This document shows, in pieces, positions 52,525 to 60,519 of a stretch of 64,000 nt of DNA (within the stretch, counting starts at the first letter, position 1; each line of letters starts with the position of its first letter). The notes beneath the pieces were generated by a model that had not been told where the DNA came from, did not search any database, and worked only from the letters and a program-made list of their open reading frames with translations. The translations under genes were made by a program, and so were the position numbers. Source of the DNA: Planctomycetota bacterium (GTDB taxonomy: Bacteria > Planctomycetota > Planctomycetia > Gemmatales > Gemmataceae); the NCBI GenBank assembly GCA_016191165.1, contig JACPPF010000023.1:62001-126000 (forward strand), read 5' to 3'.

Positions 52525-53817
52525 CTAAACAAGCGCGGGGAGGACGACGCCGGTGACCTCGCCGAAGCCTACGCGGTAGCCGTCGCCCTGGCACCAGCCC
52601 TTGATCATGACGCGGTCGCCGTCTTGCAGGAACGTCCGCGTCTCGCCGCTGGGCAGCGTGATCGGACGGGTGCCCTTCCACGCCAGTTCCAGCATCGAGC
52701 CGAGCGAATCCGGCGTCGGGCCGCTGATCGTGCCTGAGGCAAGCAGGTCGCCCGTCTGCAAGTTGCAGCCGCCGATCGTGTGATGGGCGATCTGCTGGCA
52801 CAGGTTCCAGTACAGGTGTTTTGCATTGGTTGCACTGATGCGCACCGGTTCGGTCATCTTCGCGGTTTGCAGCCAGATTTCCAGGTGGATGTCATACGCC
52901 CAGTTGCCCTGACAGCGCAGGTATGGCAACGGCTCCGGCTCCTGCTTCGGCCCGGCGACCCGAAAAGGCTCCAGCGCGTCGAGCGTCACCACCCACGGCG
53001 AAATCGAGGTGGCGAAGTTTTTCGACAGGAAGGGGCCGAGCGGCTGATACTCCCACTTCTGGATGTCGCGTGCGCTCCAGTCGTTCACCAGCACCAGGCC
53101 GAAGACATGCTCGGCCGCGTTTCCCGTCGAGATGGGCGTGCCCAGTTGGTTGCCCCGCCCGATGAGCGCGCCGAGCTCCAGCTCGAAGTCAAGCGATCGG
53201 CTCGGGCCGAACGTTGGCGCGGCCGCATCGTCCGCCTTCGTTTGTCCCAGAGGTCGGCGAATGTCGGTGCCGTTGACGACGACCGAGCTGGCCCGGCCAT
53301 GATACGCGACCGGCAGGTGCAGCCAGTTCGGCATCAGCGCGTTGTCAGGGCCACGCAGCATGATGCCGACGTTGGTGGCATGTTCGCGCGAGGAGTAGAA
53401 GTCGGTGTAGTTGGGAATGCGGCAGGGGAGCAACATCCTTGCATCTCGACGCCTCACAAGAGCCTTCGCTCGCAACTCGGAGTTGTCGCGCAATGTCGGA
53501 TTGTCGCGGCGAAGCAGTTTGCTAATGCCCAAGCGCAAACTGCGCCAGTCGGCACGTTCCATTGCCATCAGATACGCCAGATCCCACGGAGGCGTAAAGA
53601 GCTGATCTTGAAGCGAAGGTGCAAGCAACCGGGCCTGAATGATCTCACCAAGATCAAGTATCCAATCGCCAATGGCGAAGCCAACGGTTGAAACGTAATC
53701 GCCTTCGTTTTCACTCTTAACAAAAACGCCAAACGGCAGATTCTGAATCGGAAACGGCGAATCGGCGGGGACGTCGATGAAGCTGCGCAGCGAGGGGTCA
53801 TTGCAGTTGTCGATCAT
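52525..53817 (-). CDS. fahA: Fumarylacetoacetase
   Basis: A 430-residue FAH, hydrolysing fumarylacetoacetate to fumarate and acetoacetate at the end of tyrosine catabolism. N-terminal SH3-like part (SFIDVPADSPFPIQNLPFGVF), then YTDFYSSREHATNVG (catalytic His), LPVAYHGRASSVVVNGTDIRRPLGQ, FELELGALIGRGNQLG, VLVNDWSARDIQKWEYQPLGPFLSKNFATSISPWVV and LLASGTISGPT, all canonical. The start at 53817 has GGGAG upstream. No other tyrosine-pathway gene is in the window. Confidence 0.96.
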   Translation of the reverse strand: MIDNCNDPSLRSFIDVPADSPFPIQNLPFGVFVKSENEGDYVSTVGFAIGDWILDLGEIIQARLLAPSLQDQLFTPPWDLAYLMAMERADWRSLRLGISKLLRRDNPTLRDNSELRAKALVRRRDARMLLPCRIPNYTDFYSSREHATNVGIMLRGPDNALMPNWLHLPVAYHGRASSVVVNGTDIRRPLGQTKADDAAAPTFGPSRSLDFELELGALIGRGNQLGTPISTGNAAEHVFGLVLVNDWSARDIQKWEYQPLGPFLSKNFATSISPWVVTLDALEPFRVAGPKQEPEPLPYLRCQGNWAYDIHLEIWLQTAKMTEPVRISATNAKHLYWNLCQQIAHHTIGGCNLQTGDLLASGTISGPTPDSLGSMLELAWKGTRPITLPSGETRTFLQDGDRVMIKGWCQGDGYRVGFGEVTGVVLPALV

Positions 53818-53834
53818 GGCGTCACTCCCTCGCA

Positions 53835-54242
53835 TCACGGCAACCACAAGCGACCGGTCCCGCGCACTTTGTCGATTTCCAGGAGATACTGTAGCAACGC
53901 TTCGACGACTTTGTGCGCGTAGGGGCGATTGAAAATCACTTCGTCGGGATCCGCGATGGTCATCACAGGAAGACTTGGAGCCGTGTTGTGCTTCTGAATT
54001 GTCGCTTCAAGGGAATCCAATCCTTTCTTGTTGCGGTTGCCCGTGATCAGAATCACTTGCTCCCTCTGGCAGGCGTGCCACACGGCGGCATCGGAAGCGT
54101 CCACGGCTAGCGGAACGTCGGCAAAGGTCCATAGCGGCAGGTTCAGGCTGAGCCAGAATTCACGCCAGGGCTCGGCTTCCAGCAACTTGGCGAGGATGGC
54201 TACCTGACCCTTGACGTCGTTATCCGCCATGATCGCACGCAT
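53835..54242 (-). CDS. PIN-like (DUF5615-type) toxin-like protein
   Basis: A 135-residue protein. DNDVKGQVAILAKLLEAEPW, VDASDAAVWHACQREQVILITGNRN and LPVMTIADPDEVIFN resemble the PIN-like DUF5615 fold with acidic residues in D-N, D-A-S-D and N-R-N positions, a group found as partners of DUF433. The start at 54242 has GGAGG 6 bases upstream and overlaps the DUF433 gene by 23 bases. Nuclease activity is inferred only. Confidence 0.75.
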   Translation of the reverse strand: MRAIMADNDVKGQVAILAKLLEAEPWREFWLSLNLPLWTFADVPLAVDASDAAVWHACQREQVILITGNRNKKGLDSLEATIQKHNTAPSLPVMTIADPDEVIFNRPYAHKVVEALLQYLLEIDKVRGTGRLWLP

Positions 54243-54564
54243 TGGCATCCTCCTGCGCCTTTTTTCGTCGATCCGCCCAGAGGTCTTTGTATTTGGCGCG
54301 AATCGCATCCACCTTCGCCTGTACGTCCGGCGGATACGGCTCCTTGGCTCGTTCCAGAATTCGCTGGTAATCCGCAAGCACCTCATCCTTGTGCGCCTCG
54401 ATATAATCCAGCGCCGCCTGGACCTGCATGGACGAAAGATTCAAGAGGGCCGCAATGTAGGTGTGGTGATGTCCGTGCCGCGCGTAGTCCCAGATGTCGT
54501 ATACAGTGATGCGCGTGCCGGCGATTTCCGGGCCGCGGCCACGGTCGATGATCTTGACGTCCAT
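54220..54564 (-). CDS. DUF433 antitoxin-like protein
   Basis: A 114-residue protein. GPEIAGTRITVYDIWDYARHGHHHTYIAALLNLSSMQVQAALDYIEAHKDEVL is a typical DUF433 helix-turn-helix core. These pair with DUF5615/VapC-like genes. CGGAGG lies ahead of 54564. It overlaps the PIN-like gene; antitoxin/autorepressor role inferred. The C-terminal 40 residues are charged and helical. Confidence 0.85.
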   Translation of the reverse strand: MDVKIIDRGRGPEIAGTRITVYDIWDYARHGHHHTYIAALLNLSSMQVQAALDYIEAHKDEVLADYQRILERAKEPYPPDVQAKVDAIRAKYKDLWADRRKKAQEDANACDHGG

Positions 54565-54642
54565 AGGGTACCTCCGGCCATCGTCGCTTGCGGCGCAGCG
54601 TTCGCAGGGGGCCGTGCGGGCGCTAAACGGCAAGCGGTTTCG

Positions 54643-56127
54643 TTATTTGAGATGAACCGCCTTTAGTTTTTGTAGCGGTTTCAGGGCCGACTTCACCCGG
54701 CCCTCGCCGTCCACCAGGCCGCAGTTGGGGAAGGCGTGAACGTCGGCGTCGGACCAGTGGCACCATTGCACGCTGCGGACGCAACCCTTGCACAGCGCCA
54801 TCGCCGCGAACGCGGAGGCCCAGTCAGCCTGCGTTTCCTCGAAGAAGCCGCCGCGCCAGTGGCCAAGGCCGACGCGCTGGTCCGGACACGCCATCTCGTT
54901 GGAAGGCGTTGCGGACGGATACCCCAGCGTCGCCTGGATCGGCACGCCCAAAAGCGCGTACAGATCGAGTAAGCGCGACGTCTCGATCAGATCCCGGCAA
55001 TAACTGCCGCGGGGCGAGACCCCCATTATGAATTCCAGATCGAGGGCGGCCAGCTTGATGCCGGTACGCAACAGATCATCGGCGAAAATGAACGGGGTCT
55101 TGCTACGTTCCTGCTCGGCCAGATAGTCTCCCCACGGCTGGGCCAGGCCGACGATGATTTCCAGCTGCGGGTTGACGCGGCGCACGGCATCGGCGATGCG
55201 CAACGTGAGCCAGATCAACTCTTCGTCTCGACAGGCGAGTGTGCCGGCGCAGTTACTGCCCGCGGTGATTTGCCAGGTGCGAATGCGGGATTGGTAACGG
55301 CGAACCACGTTCTCGACAAACCCCGCGAGTTGATTGCCCAGGCCGGTGAGATCGGTCGCACCCTCCCAGAGCCAATCGGGAAGGCTGCGCCCCGCAAAGT
55401 CGATCAGCGGCCCACCGACAACCTTGAGTCCATGCGACGCCGACCAGTTCGTCAGTCGATCCGCAGTTTCCCAGTTGAAGCGGCCGGGCGTTGCCTCGAT
55501 GCGCTTCCACGAGAACGGCAACGCCACGGCGTTGAACGCCCGCATGTATTCCACCGCGCTGGCCGGGGCAGGCTCCTCGGTTTCCAGCCGACAGCCCAGC
55601 CAGGTATCCAGCTTCGGCTGGCGTTCATGGCGCAGCTCAAAAACGCGGTCGATGTAGGTCAGTGCCAGATCGTGGCCCGCTTGAAATGCCAGCCTGAGCG
55701 ACTTCTCGGCGTGGACTGCGGCGCCGGGATCGGGCAGCGCCATCAGCGCCTGGGCCAGGCAGCCGGTAGCGTCATGAATCTGCCGGCTCAACGCTTCCGG
55801 GATCACCAGGCCGCCCTGGGTCCATTCCGCCGCGTGATTGCGAACCTGATTGATCTTCCCGCGCGCCAACTCGATGGCGAGTTGGTACGGCGCCGATCGC
55901 TCCATCAGGGTGGCGGAACTGGCCATGAGCTGGCCGATGCCTGGAATCGCCCACGGAACCTGCGCACTGCCGCTCTCCTGAACGTTGCGCGACAGAATGA
56001 GTCGTTCGGCCTCGACCACGGCCTCGGTCGGGTACGGCATCCGATCCTGCCCACCGGCGACGCAGGCGCGTTCCAGTTCGTGCCGAATCGCTTCGTCGGC
56101 AAACGCAGGTGGGAGTTTGAAAATCAT
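54643..56127 (-). CDS. GH10-like TIM-barrel protein lacking catalytic glutamates
   Basis: A 494-residue protein. The N-terminal 175 residues are helical and contain a possible carbohydrate/peptide module with no recognised motif. The C-terminal part resembles GH10 xylanases: FNAVALPFSWKRIEATPGRFNWETADRLTNWSASHGLKVVGG and the Pro-Asp-Trp loop LPDWLWEG. At the general acid position (WDVVNE in xylanases) it reads WQITAGSN, and at the nucleophile (TELD) TLGYPS, so both Glu are missing. It may bind rather than cut glycans. No signal peptide seen. Confidence 0.8.
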   Translation of the reverse strand: MIFKLPPAFADEAIRHELERACVAGGQDRMPYPTEAVVEAERLILSRNVQESGSAQVPWAIPGIGQLMASSATLMERSAPYQLAIELARGKINQVRNHAAEWTQGGLVIPEALSRQIHDATGCLAQALMALPDPGAAVHAEKSLRLAFQAGHDLALTYIDRVFELRHERQPKLDTWLGCRLETEEPAPASAVEYMRAFNAVALPFSWKRIEATPGRFNWETADRLTNWSASHGLKVVGGPLIDFAGRSLPDWLWEGATDLTGLGNQLAGFVENVVRRYQSRIRTWQITAGSNCAGTLACRDEELIWLTLRIADAVRRVNPQLEIIVGLAQPWGDYLAEQERSKTPFIFADDLLRTGIKLAALDLEFIMGVSPRGSYCRDLIETSRLLDLYALLGVPIQATLGYPSATPSNEMACPDQRVGLGHWRGGFFEETQADWASAFAAMALCKGCVRSVQWCHWSDADVHAFPNCGLVDGEGRVKSALKPLQKLKAVHLK

Positions 56128-56501
56128 GGGTCGTTGTCCGCGTGCGACCTGGTGCTCGCATCGAACCAGGCCAACATCAATTCCAAGACGCAGTCACGGT
56201 TCCCTCGAGCGAAAGGACGATGCAACCGACGATGGCCAGCACGATCGGAATAAACTGGGGGGAGAGGTTGCCGATCGGCGCATGGGCCAAATCACCTTGC
56301 GATTATATTAAACCACGTAATGAGTTAGCCGCCCATTGAAAAGACAAAAAAAACTATGTGGGAAAATCGGCACCCGCATTACGGCCCATACGACCCCTAG
56401 GGTCCGCACACCTTGAACGGCCCAAACGTCGGTTGGCCAGCATACAAACCGTCGCATAATCTATGAATGCTGTTTCTTCTTTCCCTGGGAGGGTGAAAAC
56501 C
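56128..56501. other. 374-base divergent gap
   Basis: Upstream of the leftward GH10-like gene and the rightward amine oxidase gene. It holds the candidate small ORF (56177-56290). The AT-rich tract at 56292-56360 includes ATATTAAACC and, on the minus strand, AATATAAT, a plausible -10 for leftward transcription. Nothing else recognised. Confidence 0.45.
56177..56290 (-). CDS. Possible 37-residue membrane peptide
   Basis: TTG-started frame giving a hydrophobic segment FIPIVLAIVGCIVLSLEG before a polar end TVTASWN. An in-frame stop lies 15 bases before the TTG, so no longer start exists. AAGGTG precedes but spacing is short (about 2 bases). A TATAAT-like box lies just upstream in the minus direction. 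It lies 49 bases before the GH10-like start. Confidence 0.35.
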   Translation of the reverse strand: MAHAPIGNLSPQFIPIVLAIVGCIVLSLEGTVTASWN

Positions 56502-58451
56502 ATGAGCGCCACCATCAAACACCCGCTGGAACCGCTGACCGCCGACGAGGTGAAACTCGCGGTTTCCTTGCTCAAGGATTTCGGCAAGGTCACGCCGACG
56601 ACGCGCTTCGTTTCCGTCAGTCTCAAAGAACCAGCCAAGGAATTCGTTCACCGTTTTGCCCACCAGCCCGGAGCGCAAGCGACGGGGCCTCGCACGGCCT
56701 TCGCCGTCCTCTTCGACAACGCCACGAACTCCTGCTTTGAGGCCGTCGTGTCGCTGACTGACCGCAAGCTCGTTTCCTGGAAGCACATTCCCGGCGTGCA
56801 GCCGACGATGACTTCCGACGAGCAGGCCGAGTGCGAACAGGCCGTTCTCGCCAGCCCGGAGTTCAAGGCCGCCCTCAAGAAACAGTACGGCATCGAAGAC
56901 ACTCGTTTGGTGATGGTCGATATCTGGAGCGCAGGCAACTACGGCTCGGAAGAAGACCGTACGCGCCGGCTCGCGCGTCCCTTGTGTTTCGTGCGCACCG
57001 ACCCGACCGACAACGGCTACGCCAAGCCGATCGAAGGTCTGCGGCCCGTCGTCGATCTCAACCAGATGAAAGTGATCCGCGTCGAAGAATACGGCCATTG
57101 GCCCTTGCCTCCCGAACAGTGCAACTATGCCGCTGACCGGGTGACCAAACAGCGCACCGACATCAAGCCGCTCGAAATCACGCAGCCCGAAGGCGCGAGC
57201 TTCGATGTGGACGGTAACTGCGTGCGCTGGCAGAACTGGAGCTTCGTCATCGGCTTCAACGGCCGTGAGGGGTTGACGCTCAATAACGTCTGCTATCAGG
57301 ACAATGGCAATAAACGGTCGATCCTCTATCGCGCTTCGCTCTCGGAAATGGTCGTCCCCTATGGCGACCCGGCGCCGCAGCAAGCGCGCAAAAATGCTTT
57401 TGACGCCGGCGAATACGGCCTGGGTTATTGCGCCAACAGCCTTGAGCTGGGCTGCGACTGCCTGGGCCTCATTAAATATTTCGATGGCCATCTCTGCACG
57501 AGCCGCGGCGAACTTTTGACGATCAAAAATGCAGTCTGTATGCACGAGGAAGACTTCGGCATCATGTGGAAGCACACCGATCGCCGCCTGCCCGACAAGC
57601 CCGAAGTGCGGCGTTCGCGCCGGCTGGTGATCTCCTCGATCGCGACCGTCGAAAACTATGAATACGGACTATTTTGGTATCTCTACCAGGATGGCAATAT
57701 CCAGTTCGAGATGAAGCTGACCGGCATCCTGTCCCTGGGCGCCACGCCAGCCCAAAGCGCAAGCGACGGGCCGCTTCCCTACGGCACGCTGATCGCCCCG
57801 CAACTCTACGCTCCCAATCATCAGCACTTCTTCAACATGCGCATCGACCTGGACCTTGATGGCTCGGCCAACTCGGTCTATCAGATCGACGTGGTTCCCG
57901 ACGAACTCGGCCCCAAGAATCCATTCGAGAACGCCTTCAGCGCCAGGGCAACCCTCCTCGAAAAGGAAAAGCAAGCGTGCGCGAATCTGAACCTGGAGAC
58001 GGCGCGGACCTGGAGGATCGTCAATCCCAACGTCAAGAACGCCGTCGGCGAACCGGTCGCCTATCGCTTCATGCCCGGCGACAACTGCGTGCCGTTCGCG
58101 TCGAAGAACGCCTGGTGGCGCAAACGCGCCGGCTTCGTCAACCACCACGTCTGGGTGACGCCGTTCAATGACGCCGAGAAGCACGCCGCTGGCGATTACC
58201 CAAACCAAAGCCAGGGCGGCGACGGCTTGCCCAGATGGACCGAACAGAATCGCAACATCGCCAACACCGACGTGGTTCTCTGGTACACCTTCGGCCACAC
58301 GCATCTGCCGCGCCCGGAAGACTACCCGGTGATGCCAGCTGCTTACATCGGCTTCATGCTGAAGCCCGCGGGCTTCTTCGCATTGAACCCGGCGAACGAC
58401 GTGCCGCCATCGGCGAAGAAGGACGCGGGGAAGTCGTGCTGCGGGGGGTAA
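56502..58451 (+). CDS. Copper-containing primary amine oxidase
   Basis: A 649-residue CuAO, oxidising primary amines to aldehydes, H2O2 and NH3. The ATG at 56502 has GGGAGG 8 bases upstream. Residues 386-388 lie in VENYEYG: Tyr386 in N-Y-E-Y is the TPQ precursor. The catalytic Asp is in FDAGEYGLG, copper ligands are HQHFF (APNHQHFFNMRIDLDLDG) and NHHVW. WQNWSFVIGFNGREGLTLNNVCYQD is a standard segment. No signal peptide, so possibly cytoplasmic; most bacterial CuAOs are periplasmic. The C-terminus ends KSCCGG, unusual. Confidence 0.95.
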   Translation: MSATIKHPLEPLTADEVKLAVSLLKDFGKVTPTTRFVSVSLKEPAKEFVHRFAHQPGAQATGPRTAFAVLFDNATNSCFEAVVSLTDRKLVSWKHIPGVQPTMTSDEQAECEQAVLASPEFKAALKKQYGIEDTRLVMVDIWSAGNYGSEEDRTRRLARPLCFVRTDPTDNGYAKPIEGLRPVVDLNQMKVIRVEEYGHWPLPPEQCNYAADRVTKQRTDIKPLEITQPEGASFDVDGNCVRWQNWSFVIGFNGREGLTLNNVCYQDNGNKRSILYRASLSEMVVPYGDPAPQQARKNAFDAGEYGLGYCANSLELGCDCLGLIKYFDGHLCTSRGELLTIKNAVCMHEEDFGIMWKHTDRRLPDKPEVRRSRRLVISSIATVENYEYGLFWYLYQDGNIQFEMKLTGILSLGATPAQSASDGPLPYGTLIAPQLYAPNHQHFFNMRIDLDLDGSANSVYQIDVVPDELGPKNPFENAFSARATLLEKEKQACANLNLETARTWRIVNPNVKNAVGEPVAYRFMPGDNCVPFASKNAWWRKRAGFVNHHVWVTPFNDAEKHAAGDYPNQSQGGDGLPRWTEQNRNIANTDVVLWYTFGHTHLPRPEDYPVMPAAYIGFMLKPAGFFALNPANDVPPSAKKDAGKSCCGG

Positions 58452-58476
58452 GGCGAAGACAAAGAAACAACGGCTC

Positions 58477-58746
58477 TTGCGCGCGGTTCAGGATATCCTG
58501 GTCAGCGAATGGAATCCGCTAGGCGTGAAGGGCCACCCGGATTGCCGGGATGAATACGATTCCTTCGCCATTGCATTCGTGCCTCTTCTCCAGGCTGGTG
58601 CCGACGAGTTCAAAATTGCCGGGCGGCTGAGCCTGATCCAGCGCGTTGAGAAGGGCCTGAAAAACGTCAACGACGAGCGTAACCACCAAGTGGCGCGTCG
58701 GTTGCATGAGCTGACATCAAACCTCTCGGCGAAAAAATCTCGCTAA
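58477..58746 (+). CDS. Small DUF1871-like protein
   Basis: An 89-residue protein starting at TTG, 26 bases after the amine oxidase stop. VQDILVSEWNPLGVKGHPDCRDEYDSFAIAFVPLLQAGAD resembles DUF1871-like immunity-type proteins with the W-DPIGV ... DEYDSY motif. The frame is open upstream through KTKKQRL but no better start codon is present. In other bacteria such domains occur as immunity or toxin-linked proteins, unproven here. No RBS clearly assigned. Confidence 0.68.
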   Translation: MRAVQDILVSEWNPLGVKGHPDCRDEYDSFAIAFVPLLQAGADEFKIAGRLSLIQRVEKGLKNVNDERNHQVARRLHELTSNLSAKKSR

Positions 58747-58751
58747 ATGAT

Positions 58752-58809
58752 CCGAACCCGAAGCGTAAGCGAGGGGTGTTTTTTTCCCTTGTTCACGCTT
58801 CGGGCTCGG
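58752..58809. repeat. CCGAAGCGTAAGCGAGGG-type hairpin repeat, copy 1
   Basis: Arms of about 24 bases, CCGAACCCGAAGCGTAAGCG plus GAGGG on the left, complement with few mismatches on the right, and a T-rich loop (TGTTTTTTTCCC). It sits between the DUF1871-like gene and convergent DUF1501 gene. A second copy is at 63831-63890. Confidence 0.75.
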
Positions 58810-58827
58810 AACGGCTATTGCTCATCC

Positions 58828-60189
58828 TCAATCCATGATCTCCGTCACCACCCGCCCCGCAACATCCGTCAGGCGGAAGTCGCGCCCCGCATAGCGGTAC
58901 GTCAACTGCTCGTGGTCCAGGCCCATCAACGACAGCAGCGTGGCGTGCAGGTCGTTCATGTGCATTCGGCCCGCGATGGCGTGGCGGCCGATCTCGTCGG
59001 TGGCGCCGTAGGAGTAACCCGCTTTCACGCCGGCGCCGACCAGAATCATCGGATAGCCCGTGATGTTGTGATCGCGGCCATCCGGCCCTTGTGCGGTCGG
59101 CATACGGCCAAACTCGCTGCCGAAGAGGACAAGCGTTTCGTCCAGGAGGCCTCGCTGTTCCAGGTCGGTGAGGAGCGCCGCCATCGGGCGATCGATCTTG
59201 GACGACTGGCTGATGAGGCCGTTGTGCAGGTTGTTGTGATGGTCCCAGCCCGATTGCGTGATCTCGACGAAGCGCACACCGGCCTCGCTCAGGCGGCGGG
59301 CCATCAAGCACTGGCGAGCAAAACTGCCCTGCGGGCCGTCCTGCACGCCGTACATGTCGAGCACCGCCTGTGGCTCCCGCGCGAGGTTGAGCAGTTCGGG
59401 CACGCGGTCCTGCATGCGGAAGGCCAATTCGTAAGACTGGATCACCCCTTCCACCGCATTGGGCGCGCCGGGCGAACGGGCGAGGTCGCGATTCATTTCT
59501 TGAATCAGTTCAAGCTGCCGACGTTGCAGGCTCATTGGCGTCGAGGGGCGCAGGTTCGGGATGACGCCGGTGTCGCTGACGCGCGTTCCTTGAAAGTGAG
59601 CGGGCATGAACGCGGTGCCGAAGTTGATCGCACCGCCGAAGTTGGGCGACGGATTGATCGTGATGTAGCCGGGCAGGTCCTGGTTCTCGGTCCCCAGGCC
59701 GTACAGCAGCCAGGCGCCCATCGAGGGGCGGGTGAACTGGGCGATGGCCGTGCCGGTGTGAAGCTGGATAACCGCCTGCGGATGCGCGGGCGTATCGGTG
59801 TGCAGGCCGCGGAGGAAGCAAAACTTGTCGGCATGGCGGGCGAAGTTGGGCAGCAGGTTGGACACCCACGTCCCAGTGTGCCCATGCCGGGCGAAGCGGA
59901 ACTTGGACGCGGTCAGGATGGCCCCGCCGGTCGCGACCTGCCCGTCGTGGTTTTGCAGGTACGGCTTGTACTCGAAAGTGTCCATCTGCGACATGGCGCC
60001 TTCCATGAAGCAGAAGATGATGCGCTTCGCCTTGACCGGAAAGTGCGGCGCACGCGGTGCGAGCGGGCCTGGCTCCCTGACGGTCGCGGCTCGTTGCTGC
60101 TGCGCGCCGAGCATGCCGGCGAGCGCGAGGTAGCCGAAACCGGCGGCGGTGGTTTTGAGGGCCTGGCGGCGGGTGAGGGGCTGTAACAT
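58828..60189 (-). CDS. Tat-exported DUF1501 protein
   Basis: A 453-residue protein with Tat-type signal (TRRQALKTTAAGFGYLALAG), then the DUF1501 sulfatase-like/alkaline phosphatase-like fold: IIFCFMEGAMSQMDTFEYKP, WVSNLLPNFARHADKFCFLRGLHTD, AWLLYGLGTENQDLPGYI, FGRMPTAQGPDGRDHNITGYPMILVGAG and GRMHMNDLHATLLSLMGLDHEQLTYRYAGRDFRLTD. Start 60189. Normally follows a DUF1549/1553 gene in a planctomycete operon; here separated from it by two small genes. A 22-base segment at 60072-60093, read as RAATVREPGPLAP, comes from the GACCGTCAGGGAGC repeat. Confidence 0.93.
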   Translation of the reverse strand: MLQPLTRRQALKTTAAGFGYLALAGMLGAQQQRAATVREPGPLAPRAPHFPVKAKRIIFCFMEGAMSQMDTFEYKPYLQNHDGQVATGGAILTASKFRFARHGHTGTWVSNLLPNFARHADKFCFLRGLHTDTPAHPQAVIQLHTGTAIAQFTRPSMGAWLLYGLGTENQDLPGYITINPSPNFGGAINFGTAFMPAHFQGTRVSDTGVIPNLRPSTPMSLQRRQLELIQEMNRDLARSPGAPNAVEGVIQSYELAFRMQDRVPELLNLAREPQAVLDMYGVQDGPQGSFARQCLMARRLSEAGVRFVEITQSGWDHHNNLHNGLISQSSKIDRPMAALLTDLEQRGLLDETLVLFGSEFGRMPTAQGPDGRDHNITGYPMILVGAGVKAGYSYGATDEIGRHAIAGRMHMNDLHATLLSLMGLDHEQLTYRYAGRDFRLTDVAGRVVTEIMD

Positions 60190-60225
60190 AGTTTCTGGCC
60201 TTTCGTAACAGCAAAGCACACTATT

Positions 60226-60519
60226 CTAACCCTGTACATTGCATTGGGCGACAACGCGCGATCCTTCCATGATCTCCAAAGCGACGCCGGGTACGATTCG
60301 CTTCTTGATCTCCAGGAGTTCCGGATTCAAGAGACGCATGGTCCCGGCCGATGGGTTGGTCGGGCCGGCCGGCGTGAATTCCATGACCACACTGAATTGC
60401 TCCTGCTCGCCAGCAAATCGCGCTGTGGGTGTATAACGACCGCCCGCAAACGGAGTCCCTCGCCCGCCTTCGATGGGCGTCAACCATCGGACTTGCACGG
60501 AATGAAGCGGCGACATCAT
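60226..60519 (-). CDS. Stand-alone EF-Tu domain 3-like protein
   Basis: A 97-residue protein that parallels the C-terminal domain of EF-Tu: VRWLTPIEGGRGTPFAGG-RYTPTARF against EF-Tu [25 protein letters not shown], and VALEIMEGSRVVAQCNV against FAIREGGRTVGAGVV. The GTPase and second domains are absent. It overlaps the upstream ART-like gene by 4 bases and precedes the DUF1501 gene by 36 bases. Its role is unknown; a decoy of EF-Tu or binding partner is conceivable. Confidence 0.72.
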   Translation of the reverse strand: MMSPLHSVQVRWLTPIEGGRGTPFAGGRYTPTARFAGEQEQFSVVMEFTPAGPTNPSAGTMRLLNPELLEIKKRIVPGVALEIMEGSRVVAQCNVQG

